Shown piece by piece: positions 31,855 to 43,201 of a DNA stretch of 64,000 bases (its first letter is position 1; the number at the start of each line of letters is the position of its first letter). The DNA lies in NCBI RefSeq assembly GCF_000165425.1, contig NW_001799641.1, positions 501,027 through 565,026 on the forward strand, in the 5' to 3' direction. Origin of the DNA: Paramecium tetraurelia. Taxonomy: Eukaryota > Ciliophora > Oligohymenophorea > Peniculida > Parameciidae. The notes under the pieces were generated by a model. The model ran no database searches. It was given only the letters and a program-made list of their open reading frames with translations, and had not been told where the DNA came from. A program made the translations under genes and the position numbers.

Positions 31855-33421
31855 AAATATTTAGTTATTATTTTTAATCTTATATACTAAGTTAATGGAA
31901 TTTAATTTTTAAATAATCATTTCTACTGATAGTAGATATTGTTTAATGTATAATATTATAATTACAAGTCCCTAAGAAACCTTCTTCAAGTTTTCCCTTG
32001 GATTAATTTGATGAAATAGTATATCTACTTAAAAGAATATTAAATTATCCGAATTGATGTTTCTTTATTTAAAATTTTGTAATTGAATATTTCTGAATCC
32101 AATTCCAATTTCTTAAATTCGCCAAATTCTTGAATCAAAATTTGTTATTTGAATAAGCAATTTATTAAGAACATAGAAGAAAAATGGATTAAATAATTAC
32201 TTTTAATGAATTGGTTATTACACTAAAGAAAATAGAATACCTCATCAACATCATTATGAAAATATAATTATTGAGATATCTTTATAAAGTTTAAAGCAGT
32301 TAAGATAATTTTATATGTTCGGTTTTGTATAAGTTGATAAAAAAATAAATAAAACTTGAATCCAAAAAATTATTCTCCTCATTGTCGTCTTGAGTAATCT
32401 AAGCTTAAGGGATACATGTAATAATAAATATTTACAAATATACCTTTATTCACATAATCCTGATGGTTTGAACTTATAAGCTAGATTGGGTTGTTTTTAT
32501 AAATCAACATTTATTAAAAAAACAATAAATAATATTCTAAAATTTAGTTTTCAATAATTTATAACTAAAATCAAAAATTATATTCTCCCCGGAATGAAAA
32601 TAACTAATCCTTACTTTCTTTGGATAAATATTGTGATAAAAAAAAATGAATTAAAAATCAAAATTTTGTTCTTGCGGGATGAGGTGACCCATTTATATTT
32701 AAAAGTAAAACTTTTTCGTTTACGTAATTAAAATGAATTAAAATCTAAAATATTATTCTCCCATGGAATTTATCTAACTATAAAAAGCTTAATTGTTATG
32801 TTTTAAACTTATAAGGAAATTTATTTAAATATAAATATTTGATTAATTTGCTCATAAAACTATTTAAATGTGAAAAAGTAGACACACCATTTATGATTAG
32901 CTTGTTTTCCTTTAATCACCAATAGACATTTTAATAAAGACAAGTAAAAGTGCTCTTTACTTGAATTATATTTATTTAATATGCCATTTTTTTATTAAAA
33001 ATTCATAGTAAATGAATTAAAGAAATAAAATTTAAGGTTGTTGTTCTAACTTATCCTTACCATAATTAACTAAAAAAGTATAATATCAACATCTAAAATT
33101 TAGACTGATGAAAATTGCGCAAAAACCCTTAAGTAAATAACTCCTACCAACACCTTAAAAAAAATTGGTGATTTTTAAGGTTGTGGAAGGTCGACCTCTT
33201 AATTAAATAATGCAATTTTGAATAACTTGTATGATTAAGCTTCTTAAAAATCCAAAGTAGGTGACAAACCAAGAAAAGACATGTGTAGTAGAGCACATAC
33301 TATATATCAATAATAATAAAATGACGATTAATTAAGAAAATAAATTTAATATAATGATTATTTTATCGGAGGAATTAAGGAAATTTTAGGTAAAGAAATA
33401 TGCGCTTAAAATTTAAAATAA
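31855..33421. other. Long AT-rich region without a supportable gene
   Basis: About 1.5 kb, far longer than the usual gap between genes here. Readings are short or extremely biased to Asn, Lys, Ile and Phe, and homopolymer runs are common. A small inverted repeat lies at 33152..33181. It could hold decayed coding DNA, a noncoding RNA gene or remnants of eliminated elements; nothing specific can be shown. Confidence 0.45.
33152..33181. repeat. Short perfect inverted repeat
   Basis: Ten-base arms (accttaaaaa and tttttaaggt) flank a ten-base loop. The sequence lies in an otherwise gene-free region. It could form a hairpin in RNA or a cruciform, but in such AT-rich DNA the arms could also arise by chance. 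Confidence 0.5.
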
Positions 33422-34128
33422 ATGTGTATAGATTAACTAAACCAAATCTACAAAAATGTAACTTGCAAAGACTAAACCTTTATTTCTAAGAAGTAATTAC
33501 CTAATATTGTTCTAACTAAAAAATATTCGATTGCTATTGATCTAGATGAAACACTTGTGCATTCGGAGGAGTTAAAACCAAATAGAAGATACGATTTTTA
33601 AAACCTCCAATTTGGTACCTTTATCAGACCTTATTGCTTATAGTTTTTATAACTGTTAAACAAACATGCTAATTTATTCGTTTTTACTTCATCCAATATT
33701 AAATATGCAACAACTGTAAATTTTTTAAATTATACATTAAGATTATGCAAATCCTAGACCCTTAAAAGGACCTTTTTCAAGGACTCTTCTTTCGAGATCA
33801 TTGTACAATCTTACAGGATAATTCTTAAGTGAAAGATATCAAAATAATTAGTAGTGACTTAACCAAAATTATCCTAATTGATAATAATCCCTAATGCTTT
33901 ATGTAGTGATCATAATTTATATTAAGTCCTGAACCTTTTAATGGTATACCTATTGTACCCTTTCTTGATAATAAAGCTGATAAGGAACTTTTAATTTTGT
34001 CTTAATTTATAGAACGAGAAATTTTCACTTCTGAAGATGTGCAGCATGTTATCAAGAGATTCTTTTAATTCTAGTAGTTTAGATAATTTGAGAATGGAAT
34101 GTAAGCTTATTAGATTCTCTATAATTGA
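33422..34128 (+). CDS. FCP1/SCP-family (NIF domain) protein phosphatase
   Basis: The catalytic signature SIAIDLDETLVHSEEL (DxDxT nucleophile and acid/base Asp pair) opens a NIF domain. It continues with GTFIRPYCLQFLQLL, LFVFTSSNIKYAT, FFRDHCTI and the second signature IILIDNNPQCFI, where the Asp-Asn pair positions magnesium. The end has ENGIPI-like FNGIPIVPFLDNKADKELL. Two introns (26 nt near 33715 and 24 nt near 33903) keep the frame. Such phosphatases remove phosphate from Ser in the RNA polymerase II tail or other substrates. The N terminus is uncertain; ATG 33422 is the nearest good start. Confidence 0.85.
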
Positions 34129-34335
34129 TTTATTTTTGTAGATAATAGCAATTTTGCAAATAATATTGAATTTATTAATATTTCAATTAATTTAATTTAA
34201 ATCTATATTTTATAAAGTGATTCTTCTTTTTCTGGTTTCAAATAAGCTAGATAAGCATATCATAAATGAAAAATACATAAAAGGTTAGTGACAGGTAATT
34301 GAATCTTTCAAATTTAATATAATATTTATGAATAA

Positions 34336-34767
34336 TCAATATATATTTCTGTAATTATAACAGTTCATTGAAGAAAGACCATTCATGTATTGTATCCAAG
34401 CTTGAGTTTAATACCATTGTTGGTAATTGTAGTTGTAATACTAAGACTAATACTAATTAAAAAGTGATTAATTATTTTGGCAGTTCGAAACCTCCTAAAC
34501 TTACACTTATTTAGCTGCCACGGGTGGTTCATCCTTCAAACATTTACATGTTTAATTTTCTTTTTCTTCTGAATGTTTTTTTAATCTTCTAGTCCTCCTT
34601 TCTTTTTTCCCTACCCTTCCTTCATGTTTGTAGAGAGATAAGATTGCTTTTCCTGTTGAAAATTTTATTCCGAATTGTTTAGCTGCCTGCTTGATTGTAC
34701 ATACCCCTTGTTTTACCTTTTCGATGAATGCTTTTCGAGTGTCGTCTGAAATTTTTGCGTATTTCAT
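34336..34767 (-). CDS. Helix-turn-helix DNA-binding protein
   Basis: 143 aa without introns. Residues 8-55 (DDTRKAFIEKVKQGVCTIKQ followed by AAKQFGIKFSTGKAI) have the shape of a homeodomain-like helix-turn-helix of the kind found in transposase N termini and Psq-type proteins. A strongly basic segment follows (GKKERRTRRLKKHSEEK). The C-terminal half is rich in Tyr, Asn and Gln. There is no catalytic domain, so it is either a stand-alone regulator or a domesticated transposon fragment. It sits beside a 1.4-kb AT-rich gap. Confidence 0.7.
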
Positions 34768-36217
34768 AGAATCTTAAATTAATTATCTTCAATTAAAGGA
34801 AATTGCATTGTGATTATAAATCATTAGATTTAGTATTTATCTAATAAATTATAAGTGAGTTAATTAATAGCACATGTTAATCATTTATTTAAGTTAGAAA
34901 ATTAGATGGATAAAATACAAATGGAAAAGTAAAATTGGGTCTTTTTGTTAGTATTTTTTTCAGAATATCCTTTTGATTATGACATATTATATTAGAATAT
35001 TTATTTGGGGAAAAATAATTTATTTTTTTGCTTAAAGACTTATTTTATTATTAAGTAATATCGGTTATTTTGAATAAAAATATAGTTGTTTAAAAGGGAT
35101 TTGTTTCAACTTTTAGCATACTTTAGAACCAAATTATTACAGGATTACTAATTAATTTGATCGTAGAAATATTAATTGATGAATTTTAATTTTTCAGTTA
35201 TTTACTTGAAATTATATACAAAAATTATGTTCTTCTAGGAATAAGAATAACTTAATGATGTGTAAATATTTATAATTATAAGAAAATTTTAATTGTTATA
35301 ACATATAATTTTGGATAACTATCTAAAACAGTATATCTTAATTATTTTAAAAGGTTATGATATTATAATTTCAAGTATTTTGACAAATCAATACTCTATT
35401 TTGTATAATTTAACTTCAAATCAAATTACTCTTTAAATTAATCTTTGATTACAAAGTATCAAAATTTTAATTTCCTATTTAAAAATTCAGATACGATTAA
35501 AGTTCGAGTCTTTGCAAATTATAGCAAATTTAGAATGTACTTTTAAGGTAGTACTTTTTGTACCATTAGTTCGCATAAATTGGTGAGACTTCAGTTTAGA
35601 AGGTTGAAATATAGACCAAATTATAATTTGATCATATTTCCTTACAGATATATTTTAATTCATTCTAAATATATTAATAATGGATTAAATAACTGTCCCT
35701 TATCTATAAGCCAATTAGTTTGCTTTTATATTAATTTTTAATCAATGTAGTAAGTGATGCTATTAAGTAATATCAAGAAAAAAAGATTTGAAGTTGGTTA
35801 ATTTTTTGAGAATTTCTACTTCAGTTTGCTTATTTAATTGGAATAATATTAATTTAAGCCATCCAAAAATAAATTACAGCTTTATGATTATAATAATAAA
35901 TTATAGTTAACATAAAAATTATTCTTAAAAATGTAATTAGTTAATATATCCATTTAATTATTATTCATCATCTTAAATCTGATTAATTTTTTTATACTTA
36001 TATTATAACCTATATTAGGAAAAGTGTATTGATTTAAAAATATATAATATTAAATAAAGGTTATATATATTATTATAAATACTTTATGCTAAAAACGAAA
36101 TAATATATATTGAATTCATTCGGTTTGGGATTTTAAAGATGCAATTTAGTGATATTTTGACATTTATTTGAGTCCTATAATTATCAAATTATGATTTATA
36201 ATATAAATTAATAAATC
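34768..36217. other. Long AT-rich region without a supportable gene
   Basis: 1.45 kb with no convincing reading on either strand. It includes the presumed promoters of the flanking divergent genes, but is several times longer than other divergent gaps in this window. A slightly less AT-rich island near 35500-35620 has no obvious RNA fold. Confidence 0.45.
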
Positions 36218-37452
36218 ATGAGAAACAAGAAAAAAGCTTTAACCAAGGAGGAAATATAATTTTACACTTAACGGAGATTGCAATATACATAAGATTTTTT
36301 AAAAATGTCTTAACAATTTGATCCAAAATTAAAGTATTTAACAAGACTTCTGATTGCAAGAAAATAGATGATGAATAGCAAGAATAATCAAGCAATGCCA
36401 CAAAGTAGAAAATGCAATAAAGTGTTTGCTTCAATGACTAAATCGTCTGAAATACAAAAGAAAATAGATTAAGGGATGATTGCAGAATCCTGTAAATATA
36501 GTTTAGAACCTATGCCAAAATGCAAGTAAAAATATTGATTGATCATAGTTTTGGTTATTCAGAGATATGTTCAAGAATTTAAACATCAATGGTGCCAATA
36601 GTTGAGAAACTAGATAAAAATATATAATAAAAGTTAGATACGCAGCACCATCATTTTGATTCAGAAAATAAAACTAAGAAAAAGTAACTGATTAGATCAG
36701 ATACATTTTATAATGAAGATTAAAAACCAGAGGAATACATAGATTCTATGTAAATAAAAAGCTAAAGATTACACAATATAATCACAAGCATTTCAATATT
36801 ACAGAGAACTAAAGCATATTAAGAATACAATCAAAGAAAGTCTTTACATCATAGGCCAATTCATTTATAAATGTGTTCAAATGATATATCTGAATAATTA
36901 TCAGAGGAAGAAGACTAGGAAGGCTCTTTCAGTAATTAAGATTATGAAAGGTTGATTAAATTTGAGAGAATGAAATTGAAAGAATAATTCGAGCAAGATA
37001 AAATAAAAAGCCAGAGATTGGAATAATATGTGTAAACTTCACTGCAAAAACTAGGATTACAGAAGAAGATGTTTTCAATGAAGGAATTGCAAGAATTCAT
37101 AAAATAATGTCAAACTTAAACCACAAATGTTGTAAATGAATATAAAACTGAGAGATAAGAATTTAAAAATAGAAAATCTTAATTATTGAGTTCCTTACTA
37201 TCCACAAAAAATAACACCTACTCTAATACTTAATCAAGATATAAGAATATCTATTCAGATACTAAAATGTCTGATGAAAATAGATTTTGTAAGACAGAAT
37301 ATAATTCAAATAAGCATTCATTCTAAAATAATAATAAAAATGATTTAATGAGATTAGGATAATTATCATTGTTTAATATGAATAAAGTTAAATAAAGATT
37401 TAACAATTTGCCCTAAAAATTTAAAAATGCTACGAATCGTAATTTATATTGA
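36218..37452 (+). CDS. Hypothetical basic coiled-coil protein
   Basis: 403 aa with one 23-nt intron (GTAAAAATATTG...CATAG near 36527), phases exact. It starts MRNKKKALTKEEIQFYTQ. The middle is rich in Ser, Asn and Gln with an acidic patch (LSEEEDQEGSFSNQ), followed by a helical segment (RMKLKEQFEQDKIKSQRLE) and a low-complexity tail. No domain is recognised. It ends 140 bp from the convergent repeat-protein gene. Confidence 0.7.
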
Positions 37453-37593
37453 TAATTTGATTATATTTTTCAAAATGCTTTTTCTGATGCTCCTCTTTAA
37501 TCTATTATGATTCCATGTAATTTTTATTAAACATTAAATTTATTTTCCAAAACAGTCTTTAAATCTTAGATTGCTATTTAATGAGACCTTTTA

Positions 37594-38996
37594 TCATTCA
37601 AATTCGTGTATATTCTTACATTCTATAATAATGAATATATAATATACACTATTGGTGTCAAGAACAGAAATTATATAAACTTCCTTAATGATGTAAGCAT
37701 TGCTCATAGTATCAAGGTAATACTTTAAACTTTGCTCTTAAACGGGATTATTTTGTAACCCAAACACTCCTCCAGGATTTGTAAATACATCAAAATCTTC
37801 TACACCTCTTGCTCTAAAGAAACCAGCTACTTGATTTCTTGCTGCTGAACTGCTATCAGTAATTGCAATTACTTTGGATGATTTATTATTATTTTGCTGT
37901 AAAGTGTCTTAAATATTTCTAAGATAATAAGAAAATGATTTACTATTAGCCATTCTTTTATTGCTGAGATATTCCATCTATTCCAAAAAATTGTTAAAGA
38001 TTTTTTTAGAATCTAGGATCCTATTCTAATCTTTAGAGTTTATTTTACTCAATGGCATTTATTTATTATTATTATTGAGATTATTTAGAAACCTATTTTT
38101 TGGGTTGAGTAGGGTCATCAGCTGCATAAAATTTATTAAGATTTTTTTAGAAACTGGGATCATTCACCAACCTGGGATCAGGAGGCGCCTCATTAAATGG
38201 TTGGTATTTCTGTTGACTAAGGCTAGGACTTGGATACTAATTTTTAGAAGGAGTTTTTCTAACTTAAGTAGGATCATCTGCAGCAAAGAATTTATTTAAG
38301 TTTTGTTGAAATTATTGATCATTTTATATTTTTGCCTATTATCCTTGATATTACTAATTTCCTTATTATGGATATTAATTGTTTGATCTAGAATTAATCT
38401 GTCTTTGATTATTAAATTTCTGGGGTTAAGAGGGATCATCAGCACCAAAAAATTTAACAAGATTCTTTTAAAATTAAGGATCTGATGGTAAGGCATTATT
38501 TGGTTTTTACTGAGATTTCTATTATACTAGATTTGGGTCATCAGCTGCAAAAAATTTAACCAGATTCTTTTGAAATTAGGCATCATTAGTATTTGATCCA
38601 GATCCTATTTAGCCAGAAGATGTAGTATAGCTATTTGCATTTTATTGGACACCATAGGGTGTATTTTTTTATTATATTGACTCTGTTTGATAACTAATTG
38701 GATTTCTGACTAAAGGAGCACCAGTAAGAGGATCTAAGGTTTGATTATGAATATACTGATGGAGCTGGCTTATAAGGCTATTTTTTTATCAAAATTAGCA
38801 TTATTCTACTACGATTGATTGTATTATTAATCAGGTCTCAGGACGGCCCCTGTTAATGGATCTAGAATTTTAATAAATGATAAGTTGATTTACTTATGCT
38901 GCTTGATTATATGTATAATTATTTTTCTTTAAGATTGATTGAATCCAGAGTAGGCTCTTATTAATATCTAGGTTTGGAACTTGGACGGTTATACAT
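37594..38996 (-). CDS. Protein with four FFAADDP motif repeats
   Basis: Two introns near the 5' end (about 32 and 23 nt) are followed by a long exon. Near the N terminus a phrase INPLTGAVLRP is repeated as INPLTGAPLVRN. Then a 20-residue motif of the form FQ-NL-KF(F/Y)(A/G)ADDP occurs four times (FQKNLVKFFAADDP, FQKNLVKFFGADDP, FQQNLNKFFAADDP, FQKNLNKFYAADDP), spaced 35-55 residues by Gln/Pro/Asn-rich linkers. The last 150 residues form a different, ordered part (SSKVIAITDSSSAARNQVAG, GVEDFDVFTNPGGVFGLQ). I do not recognise a family. Short repeated motifs on a flexible chain often bind several copies of one partner. Confidence 0.75.
38109..38588 (-). repeat. Four copies of a short coding repeat
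   Basis: Four copies of a roughly 50-bp unit, starting near 38110, 38270, 38430 and 38535, encode the FFAADDP-type motif of the surrounding gene. DNA identity between copies is high in the core, suggesting recent duplication or selection on the peptide. Confidence 0.7.
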
Positions 38997-39209
38997 TTAA
39001 TGTATTAATTAATAATAATGAATGTAAAATTAGCCATAAATCAATAAGTAATGCTTTAAATTTCGCTAATCTAGGCGAAAAGCTTAGCTCCTTTTACCTC
39101 ATAATCGCTAACTCAATCATAGACAGAGAAAACGTGATATCCTTCAATTTGCTCATTAGAGATTATACGTTCTTGATCAATTCTAGATAAGATAGTAGCT
39201 TTTCGAATA

Positions 39210-39350
39210 TCAATTTTATTATTCCAGAATAACATTGCCAAAATGCATGATCTTAATATTGCTATCAATTAGTTTAAACATACTAACTGTCTGATCTCTA
39301 CTAACTAGTTGCTAACTATTCTTTCCTTTCAGAATGGTTTCAACTCTCAT
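39210..39350 (-). pseudogene. Possible CBS-domain gene fragment
   Basis: ATG 39350 opens MRVETILKGKNSQQLVSRDQ and continues about 45 codons, resembling the start of a CBS-pair protein. The frame then ends at 39210. Protein-like text (DIRKATILSRIDQERIISNE) continues in another frame to about 39100. No complete CBS pair can be assembled. It may be a decayed copy or unrelated sequence. Confidence 0.25.
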
Positions 39351-39475
39351 TTAATCATAATAATTTAAAAGTCAATCAATTTTAGGAGCATGACAAACCT
39401 CTCATTTTATATTTAATGAATTAATTAAAGAACCCTCAATTGTTCGACTTATAATTATAATATTTAAAATAAGAT

Positions 39476-40156
39476 TCAACCAGATCCCATAAATTATTGA
39501 GCAAATGTTCTCTTGGCTGATGCAAATACTGATGAAAAGGCTCCTCCTGTAGAACCACTAGTTTCCTATTTATCTAAACTTACAGCCTCAGTATCTCTCA
39601 TGGTTGATCTTGCTATAATCACTGATGGATCTATTGTAATAATTATTCTAATATTAATAATTCTATCTAGCTATATACCCCTGATCGCAAATCTCATCAA
39701 TTATAATTATGACTTGATCGAAGTTCTCTAATAAAGTTTTCTTATTGATATGATCTTTTGTTATGTGATTTAATGACTCATAGATTCCGTTTATGACTTA
39801 AGACAATATGATCTCATTTTCCTCAAAGTCTCCCAAAACAAACAAGTGGACTTCATTAAATGCCTTCATTACAATGTTAAACTAGCAATATTGAAATATC
39901 TCAGCTTTAAAATCATAATCATCATTTATACTTTCACTTCCCTTTGTTAAACGAGCTCCAACTCTCTTTCCCTTCTCCCAAACATTATGTTCAAATTATT
40001 TTTACACGTCAATATTAGTAAGTACACCCTCTGGTACTCTCAATAAATTCTTAGGAAACAATTAAGGGTAATATTTTGAGTATAATCTTGTACCATCCTA
40101 TGCCCTTACGAATATGATTCCAAATATTTTAGATAAAGAAGTAGATAATTAACTCA
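39476..40156 (-). CDS. COPZ: Coatomer subunit zeta
   Basis: A longin-fold protein of the COPI coat. It starts MSQLSTSLSKIFGIIFVRAQ and continues GTRLYSKYYPQ, NVWEKGKRVGARL, AEIFQYCQFNIVMKAFNE, VHLFVLGDFEENEIILSQVI, LLENFDQVIIIIDEICDQG and the family-typical end IDPSVIIARSTMRDTEA. The tail is Ser/Gly-rich and ends FAQQFMGSG. A 31-nt intron splits the DQG codon region. Zeta pairs with gamma-COP and helps the coat recruit cargo for retrograde Golgi-to-ER transport. The match covers the whole length of about 200 aa. Confidence 0.88.
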
Positions 40157-40561
40157 TTGAATCAAATATTAATTATAATTATTTTAATCAACATCCAACA
40201 ATACTCAAATAAATTACACCTTTAGATATTGAGTGTTTTCAGATTCTCATATCAAACGTTGATTTCTTTTTATTCTTGATATATATATATTGATCTATTA
40301 ACTAAGTTTGATTAAACTCTCTTTATTTTGCAATTCAAAAAAGATGCATTAAATATTATTATTCTGACAATTCAAAGGTGCACTGCCCTATTTTGAATAA
40401 TCATAATTATATCTATGCCATTAGTATAACTAAAATGATTTGAAAAAAAGGAAAATTATTGTTATATTTAAATATTAATATAATATGTAAAGAGCGTAAT
40501 CTGCAGCACCTAATTTCGGTATTTAGACTCATGACTAAAACTAGATTTTCCTATGGAGGAT
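40157..40561. other. Divergent promoter region, no gene seen
   Basis: About 400 bp between the coatomer zeta start and the PG-rich repeat gene. It is AT-rich, with no protein-like reading apart from a possible upstream ATG at 40532 for the right-hand gene. Confidence 0.4.
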
Positions 40562-41570
40562 ATGTTTAAAATAGCAACTAGATAAACATCAGCTTTTGGA
40601 ATTGAGGGATACGAAGCCCCAAAAAAGTACGTTGATCCAATTAAATAAATGGAAGATAGAAAATTCTTAACTTAGAAGAAAGGTAATTTGCGTTCATCAC
40701 GTTAAAGGTTAAAAAAATAGAAATCATGTCACAAAAAGAGGTCATTATTTGGAAGACTTGTAAAAGCTATATGAGAAGTTACCTGCACCGAACAAGTACG
40801 ATATTGTTAAGCCGTGGGTTCCATTAAAATAGGAAGGAAGAGTCAAGAGTGCTCCTCAGAAGAGGTATTTATTCAAAAAATATGTTTAAATAGATGCACA
40901 TTTATAGACTAAATATTCAAAGAAGCAAAAGTAAGAGGAGTTCCTGGAGCAGGTAAATACAATGTGATACCAACTCTCGAAGAGGTTTTGAAATAAGTGG
41001 AAGAAGATAAGAAAAAAAAAATAACGTAATAGTTTGAAATGATTTCTCAATAGACCTGTTGAAAGACCAACTTATTTAAATGAAATTTAACATTTAGCTG
41101 TGATCAATCCAGGTCCTGGAAATTATAATCCTCATGTAAGATCTGCATGTGATTTTGATAGAGAATTGAAAAAAAGCTAAAAATAAATGAGACTAAGCCA
41201 TCTGATCAAATTGCCAAGCACAAAGAATAAGACAGAAAGAGAGGCAAATCATGTTTACCCGATATTGGTACCTACAATCCAGAACCAGTTGAATACATAT
41301 CATTTAACAAGTTGTAATAGCTTTCAAAGAAGAAGGACAAGTCTGATAAGCATGTTAAGATTATCAATTAATTAATTATAGAATTTTGGAAAAGAAGATA
41401 GATTTAAGGATCCAAAAAAAACAAAATCCAAATAAGTTCCAGTTCCAGGTCCAGGATAGTATCCTATGATTGTGTAATGGGCTGGCAAAGAGAAAGATAA
41501 AAATAATCCCAAAAAAAAGAATTATTTGGAAGTTACCACAAGAGGGATTTCTCGTTCAATATATTATTGA
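40562..41570 (+). CDS. Sperm-tail PG-rich (SHIPPO) repeat protein
   Basis: Repeats of the STPGR type, centred on PGPG-Y or PGxGxY, are visible: APNKYDIVKPWVPL, GVPGAGKYNVIPTLE, NPGPGNYNPHV, PDIGTYNPEPVEY and VPGPGQYPMIVQW. Frame changes near 40690, 40880 and 41350 indicate short introns. Proteins with these repeats bind microtubules in cilia and flagella, several as microtubule inner proteins, so an axonemal role is likely. The start is placed at ATG 40562 (MFKIATRQTSAFGIEGYEAP); an upstream ATG at 40532 in another frame is possible. Confidence 0.75.
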
Positions 41571-41609
41571 ATTAAACTTTGTTAATTATTTAATTTTTCA
41601 TTATACAAA

Positions 41610-42674
41610 ATGAGTGGAATGATGAAATCTTTGTATATTGAGGACAATGTCTCAATCAATTTGAAAGATATCCCTATTCCTCAACCAGCAAACGGTTAAG
41701 TATTGATTAAGGTTGAGTGTGCTCCCATCAACCAGTTTGATAAAGAATTTCTTAATGGATACAAAATAGGTTAAAAACCATTAGTAAGTACTGTTCCTGG
41801 ATTTGAAGGATCAGGCACAGTTATAGCTTCAGGGTAACAAAGATTTTTAAATATTAAGTGGTGGTTTACTAGGGTGGTAATTAAAAGGAAATCGTGTAGC
41901 ATTTTACACAGAACATTAATTTGGAGCTTTTGGTTAGTATGCAATAGCAGATGTCAATTATTGTGCTGAATTGCCTAAACATATTTCATTCTAAGAGGGT
42001 TGTTGTAGTTTTATCAATCCAATGAGTGTATTAATGATGTATCAATTACTTGGAAATGGATCTGGAATTGTGTCTACTGGTGCATGCACTAATCTTGGTA
42101 GAATGTTAATGAGATATTGTTAATCTAAAGGAATAAATGTGATTAATATTGTTAAATCGTAAGGAGAGGAAAAACAATTAAAAGATGAAGGAGCAAAACT
42201 TATTTTAAATATTAATCAAGAGGATTTCGAAGAAAAACTCAAATTGATGGCTTCATCTTATAAGTATTCTACTTATTATTAATAGGTAGTACAACAGTTC
42301 TATTTGATTCAGTTGGAGGTGATCTATTAAGTAAAATTTTGAATCTTATGCCCAATGGTTCAAGAGCTTATCTGTATGCTAATTATTCAAAAAAATCACT
42401 TGAGGGAATCTATTGTGCTAATTTAATGTATTAAAATAAAAAAATATTTGGGTAATTGGGATTATTATTTAATAGATTTTCTTTTGTAGATATTTTATAA
42501 GGCAAAAACATAATTCAACTAAAGTTGATGATGAATGAAATTTTAAATAACATTTAGGGATGTTTTAAGACCTTGCCTACACAAATTGTAAGTTTAATTT
42601 GTATATTGTAGTTTTCATTAGAGGAATTTGAGAAAGCATTAGAATCTAAGGAGAAAGCAATATTAAAAATATGA
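41610..42674 (+). CDS. Quinone oxidoreductase-like (MDR family) dehydrogenase
   Basis: The medium-chain dehydrogenase/reductase fold is evident. The N-terminal GroES-like part reads MKSLYIEDNVSINLKDIPIP and APINQFDKEFLNG, then TVPGFEGSGTVIASG. The nucleotide-binding part has a GAxTNLGRML-type loop (STGACTNLGRMLMRY) and later LFDSVGGDLLSKILNLMP. The zinc-binding Cys/His of alcohol dehydrogenases are not seen, so it belongs to the zinc-independent quinone-reductase side that uses NADPH. At least three short introns occur, near 41838, 42260 and 42590. The start at 41610 follows the previous gene by 40 bp. Confidence 0.8.
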
Positions 42675-42707
42675 TACTGTTATGATTTGTTCAATAATAA
42701 TTATAAA

Positions 42708-43192
42708 TCATGAGGAGGTGTAGTTTCCTACTTACTATTCCAATGCTACCATCTTTTAAGTGGCAGCCAATATTAATTGTTGTATCTGACTTTTTTCTTT
42801 TTTCAACTCTGTTAGTTATGATTGCAATTTAGAATTTTCATCCTTTTAAGTGTTGATGGCCTAATGATTTGAGTATCAAATACTTATCTAAGATCTCGTA
42901 ACATGGCATCCAAAGTTGGTTAAGTTGTATTTTTAATTTCTTCATTATTATTAGTAATCCTTTATTTCATGAGATGTAATTCTTATTTCAATTGGTCGAT
43001 ATCCTGCTTATAATTCTGTAGCAGTTCATTAGTTAAATCAGTAATATTCTAAATGTAAAGTGAGATAATTACAGTCACTAAGGACAAGTGATTTTTTGCA
43101 CTTGTGGCAGACTCCTATTCAAGCTTAGATGTATGAGGCTATTATATATCCTACATTTGCAAATAATAATATTTATATTATTGATTAATCAT
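42708..43192 (-). CDS. Hypothetical coiled-coil protein
   Basis: About 145 aa with a 23-nt intron (GTATTTGATACTCAAATCATTAG) and possibly a 30-nt one. It starts MINQQYKYYYLQMQDIQQ, then forms heptad-like helices (DLTNELLQNYKQDIDQLKQE, KDENSKLQSQLTELKKEKSQ) and ends QQVGNYTSS. There is no catalytic motif or membrane helix. Its ATG lies only 9 bp from the ATG of the divergent TLDc gene; a downstream ATG would leave more promoter room. Confidence 0.65.
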
Positions 43193-43201
43193 CAATTTTA
43201 A

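Noticed and set aside
41187-41375. Plus-strand reading starting MRLSHLIKLP
   Set aside because: It is out of frame with the PG-rich repeats, which continue through the same interval as PDIGTYNPEPVEY.
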